Source of the DNA: Sapria himalayana | Taxonomy: Eukaryota > Streptophyta > Magnoliopsida > Malpighiales > Rafflesiaceae | Reading direction: 5' to 3' | Assembly (NCBI GenBank): GCA_029783825.1 | Contig: JAREIK010017076.1 | Coordinates: 39,229 to 103,228 of the forward strand | DNA length: 64,000 nt | Part shown: one piece after another, positions 60,312 through 64,000 of the stretch | Layout: each line of letters opens with the position of its first letter | Position numbering within the stretch: the stretch's first letter is position 1 | Notes under the pieces: generated by a model | What the model was told of the DNA's origin: nothing | Seen by the model: the letters and a program-made list of their open reading frames with translations, nothing else | Databases searched by the model: none | Position numbers and translations under genes: made by a program

Positions 60312-62412
60312 TTGTATATCTATATATCTATCTATGTTTCTATTTAACTTCATATCAACTTTCCTATTTGTATATCTATTTATTTGTCTATCTGTCTATT
60401 TTTAAATTTGTCTATTTAATTATATTTGTATCTATCTATCTATCTATATGTTTGTCTATCTTTCTATATCTCAATTTGTCTATCTAATTATCTTTTTATA
60501 TATCATTCTCTCTATCTCTCTATTCATCTATTAGAGTATTAGTCTATCTATCTATTTTTTTATATGTCTATATATATTTATGTATATTTATCTATCTATC
60601 TATTTGTCTATCTTTCTATTTGTCTTTCTGTCTCAATATATATTTCTCAATCTATCTTTTAGTATATAAGTTTATTACTCTATGTTACTATCTATATATC
60701 TGTCTATCTATCGATCAATCTATATATTTGTTAATAGTCTACTTGTCTATCTGTCTACCTATCTATTGATCTATCTAACTCTCTATTTGTCTATCTTTCT
60801 ATCTATCTATATGTCTAAATATATTTATATCTATCTATCTTTCTATCTATCTATGTATCTATGTATCTGTCTATTAATCTATCTATCTATCTATTTGTAT
60901 ATATGAGTAATTGTGTATTTATCTATCTATCTATATTTCTATCCTTCTATTTGTCTATCTATCTTTCTACCTTTTTATATTTTTGTCTATCTAATTATCT
61001 ATGAATCTATCTATCTATCTATTTAACTATTTATCTATCTATTTGACTATTTATATATCTTTTTATTTGTAGATTTGTATATCTGTCTATTTATCTTTCT
61101 AACTATTTATGTGTTTATATGTCTATCTATCTTTCTGTTAATCAATCTATCTATTTGTCTATCTATTTATCTATCTATTTGCCTATTTATTTATAAGTTT
61201 ATTTGTATATCTATCAATTTTTATTTATCTAACTACGTATCTATCTATTTGCCTGTCTATATATTTGTATATTTATCTTTATATATATATATATATATGT
61301 CTATCTGAAATAGTTATCAATCTATCTCTCTATATATCTATCTATCTATCTATTTCTCTAACTATCTATATGTCTATCTTTGTATACATCTACTTCTCTA
61401 TCTATCTATCTATCTTTCTTTCTTTATTTTTTTATATTTTTATATCTATCTCTCTATCTATCTATCTATCTATCAATCTATCTATCTATAAATCTAGCTA
61501 TCTCTCTCTTTATATTTATATCAATTTGTCTATCTGTATATCTGTCTATCTGTCGATCTATTTTTTCTATATCTCTCTCTGTTTGATAATCTATCTATTT
61601 GTCTAACTATATATCTATATATTTTTCTGACTTTTTGTATATTTCTCTATCTATCAATATATCTATATATTTGTCTAAGTGTTTATTTATTTATCTATAT
61701 TTGTGTCAATTTGTCTATTTATATGTTTATCTATCTATCTATCTATCTAACTATTAAATTGTCTTTTAGTCTTTTAAACAATCATTCAATTGTCTATTTA
61801 TCTATCTATCTCACTATCTATCTTTCTCTTTATATATCTTTCTATCTGTCTATTTCTATCAGTATTTAGTCTATCTCTCTATCAATCATTGATTATATAT
61901 GTCTATCTATTTATTCATCTAACTATCTTTCTATCTATCTATCAATTTGTCTATGTGTCTATTTGTCTATATATTTATCTGTCTATCTATATATCAACAT
62001 ATCTGCCTATCTATCTATTTGACTATCTGTCTATCTATTTATTTGTATATGAATCTATCTTTCTATCAATCAATCAATCTATCTATCTATCAATTTATCA
62101 ATATATATGTCTCTCTTTGTATCTATCTATCTATTTATATATCTATTTATTTATTTATTTGTATATCTATTTATCTATTTATATGGCTATCTTTCTATAT
62201 ATCTACCTGTCTATATGTCTATCTATCAATTTATCTAACTATCATTCAATTTATCTATCTTTCTTTCTTACTTTCTGTATATCTAATTCTCTGTTTGTCT
62301 ATTTATTATTTGTATATATATCTATCTGTATATCTATCTATATAGTGATCTATCTATCCATTTCTTTATCTATCTATCTATCTATCTATTTATTTGTCTA
62401 ATTGATTATATA

Positions 62413-62455
<43 letters not shown>

Positions 62456-62924
62456 AACTATTTAACTATCTATCTATCTTTCTGTCTAAGTGTATCTCTT
62501 TCATTCTATCTATAAATTTAAATGTCTAACAATCATTTTATCTATTAGATGTATCAATAAATTTGTTTATTTGTCTTTGTAATTATATATCTATGTAGTT
62601 ATATATTTATCTCTCATCTTCCTAATAATTATATATTTATCAACTATATATCTATCAAACTATATATCTATCTAACTATATCTCTAGCTTTCAATGTGTC
62701 TATTAGTCTATTAGTCTATTAGTCTTTATTTCTATCTATAAATTTATCTATATGTCTATCTATCTATTTATGTAACAATCTTTCTATTTGTTTAACTGTT
62801 TATATGTCTATCTACTAATCTATGTTTCTGTCATTCTAACTCTCTATCTATATGTATAACTAACTCTCTATCTATATATCTATCTAGCTACATATTTATC
62901 AATCTATCTATCGATCTATCTATC

Positions 62925-62990
62925 TATCCATCCATCTATCCATCCATCTATCTATCCATCCATCCATCCATCCATCCATCCATCTATCTA
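62925..62990 (+). repeat. CCAT sub-array in CTAT block 4
   Basis: A run of CCAT/CTAT words, with CCATCCATCCATCCATCCAT at about 62955-62982, showing local spread of a C-containing variant unit. Confidence 0.85.
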
Positions 62991-63477
62991 TCTATCTATC
63001 TATCTATGTGTGTATATATCTATCTATCTATCTGCCAATTTCTCTATTTGCATATCTATATAGTTGTCTATCTATCTAACAATTTTTCTATATGTCTTTC
63101 TATCTATCTGACTATTTCTCTATCGGTCTATTTATTTCTTTTGTTTATATGTCTATTTATCTATCTATCTAAATATCTATCAGTATATTGTATATATATA
63201 TCTATGTATCTCTCTATTTATTTGTATATCAATCTATCTATATATTTGTCTATCTATCTATTTATATATCTAGTTAGCTATCTATCTATATATTAGTCTA
63301 TCTATCTATAAAAATATATTTCTATCTATCTATTTGTTTATCCCTATATCTATCTATTTCTCTATTTTACTATCTGTCTATCTATCTAAATATCTATTTG
63401 TCAATCTATCTATCTGTCTCTCTACCTATATATTTATTTTTCAATCTGTCTATCTATCTTTCTTTGTATCTATCAAT

Positions 63478-63570
63478 CTATGTATATGTGTTTATGTGTC
63501 TATGTGTGTATGTGTCTGTGTCTATGTGTCTATGTGTTTACGTGTCTATGTGTCGATGTGTCTATGTGTC
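63478..63570 (+). repeat. TCTATGTG octamer patch in CTAT block 4
   Basis: About eleven TCTATGTG/TTTATGTG-type units in a row inside the CTAT array. A less regular patch is at about 60075-60180. Cys/Val/Met-rich reading frames across them come from the repeat. Confidence 0.8.
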
Positions 63571-64000
63571 TATATATTTATCTATCTTTTTGTCTATCTA
63601 GCAATCTATCTGTCTACTTGTTTATCTATCTATTTATGTATTTTTCTATTTATCTTTCTATCTGACTATTTGTCTATCTATCTAGCTTTGTACCTATCTA
63701 TTTATCTATCTTATATTTATCTATTTGTCTATCTATCAAATTATCTATATATCAATCTATCTATCAGTCTTTCTCACTGTCTCTTTTCATATATTAAATT
63801 GAGTCTATCTATCTATCTGTCTATATGTTTATCCATATATTTGTCTAACTCTCTATCAAAAAATTTATATTTATATTTATCTATCTGCCTTTCTATTTGT
63901 CTATATGTCACTCTTTCTCTTTATCTATATTTTAATATATAAGTCTATTAGTCTATGTTAAAATTTATATATCTTACTATCTATTGATCAATCAATATGT

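Larger units (their letters stand above)
58899..64000 (+). repeat. Degenerate CTAT tetranucleotide array, block 4
   Basis: Continuation of block 3 after the CACTA insertion, same orientation and same variants, reaching the window edge. It contains TA runs (62415-62451), a CCAT sub-array (about 62925-62990) and two TCTATGTG-type patches (about 60075-60180 and 63478-63570). A 33-bp direct duplication is at about 59764-59829. Confidence 0.95.

Overview
This is a repeat-dominated, strongly AT-rich stretch of a plant nuclear genome, most likely an angiosperm with much transposable DNA. The evidence is a Ty1/copia pol remnant, four CACTA (En/Spm) relatives with the plant domain set (Transpos_assoc, TNP2, DUF4218, DUF4216, Transposase_24), plant-like introns, and pyrimidine-rich promoters. 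I find no intact host gene, rRNA, tRNA, CRISPR array or prokaryotic operon. The species cannot be named from the sequence.

Layout. 1-3484: degenerate GATA tetranucleotide array. 3485-7405: gag-less copia element on the minus strand; its 3' LTR is cut by the GATA array. 7406-10200: AT-rich DNA without a recognisable gene. 10200-14640: CACTA copy A (+), with the transposase core deleted. 14641-16548: CACTA copy B (+), a deletion derivative. 16549-28825: CACTA copy C (-), nearly full length, with a long 3' tail of 23-bp arrays and exon-like islands and a 5' flank of ~540-bp AT repeats. 28826-29414: plain AT-rich DNA. 29415-30398: CTAT array. 30399-32515: unclassified. 32516-41340: large CTAT array. 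41341-58898: CACTA copy D (+), about 17.6 kb with both termini, inserted inside the CTAT array. 58899-64000: the CTAT array resumes.

The four CACTA copies share one architecture: terminal inverted repeat and GCTAGGGA/TAGCGACGG-type subterminal repeats; a ~540-bp AT higher-order repeat; a conserved promoter with TATA-like box; a CT-rich leader; a TNP2-type transposase gene; a second gene with a glycine-rich start, Transposase_24-like middle and coiled-coil end; then a 3' tail. In plant CACTA elements the TNP2 product is the transposase and the second product binds subterminal repeats. Every reading frame here is broken, so no copy looks autonomous.

The most unusual part is the 3' tail. Copy C has exon-like islands between inverted arrays of a 23-bp quasi-palindrome. 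Copy D has instead three tandem ~1.1-1.3 kb modules, each with a GC-rich degenerate trinucleotide array followed by the same 23-bp repeats. The many long Tyr-Leu-Ser-Ile reading frames are artefacts of the CTAT repeat and are not annotated as genes.
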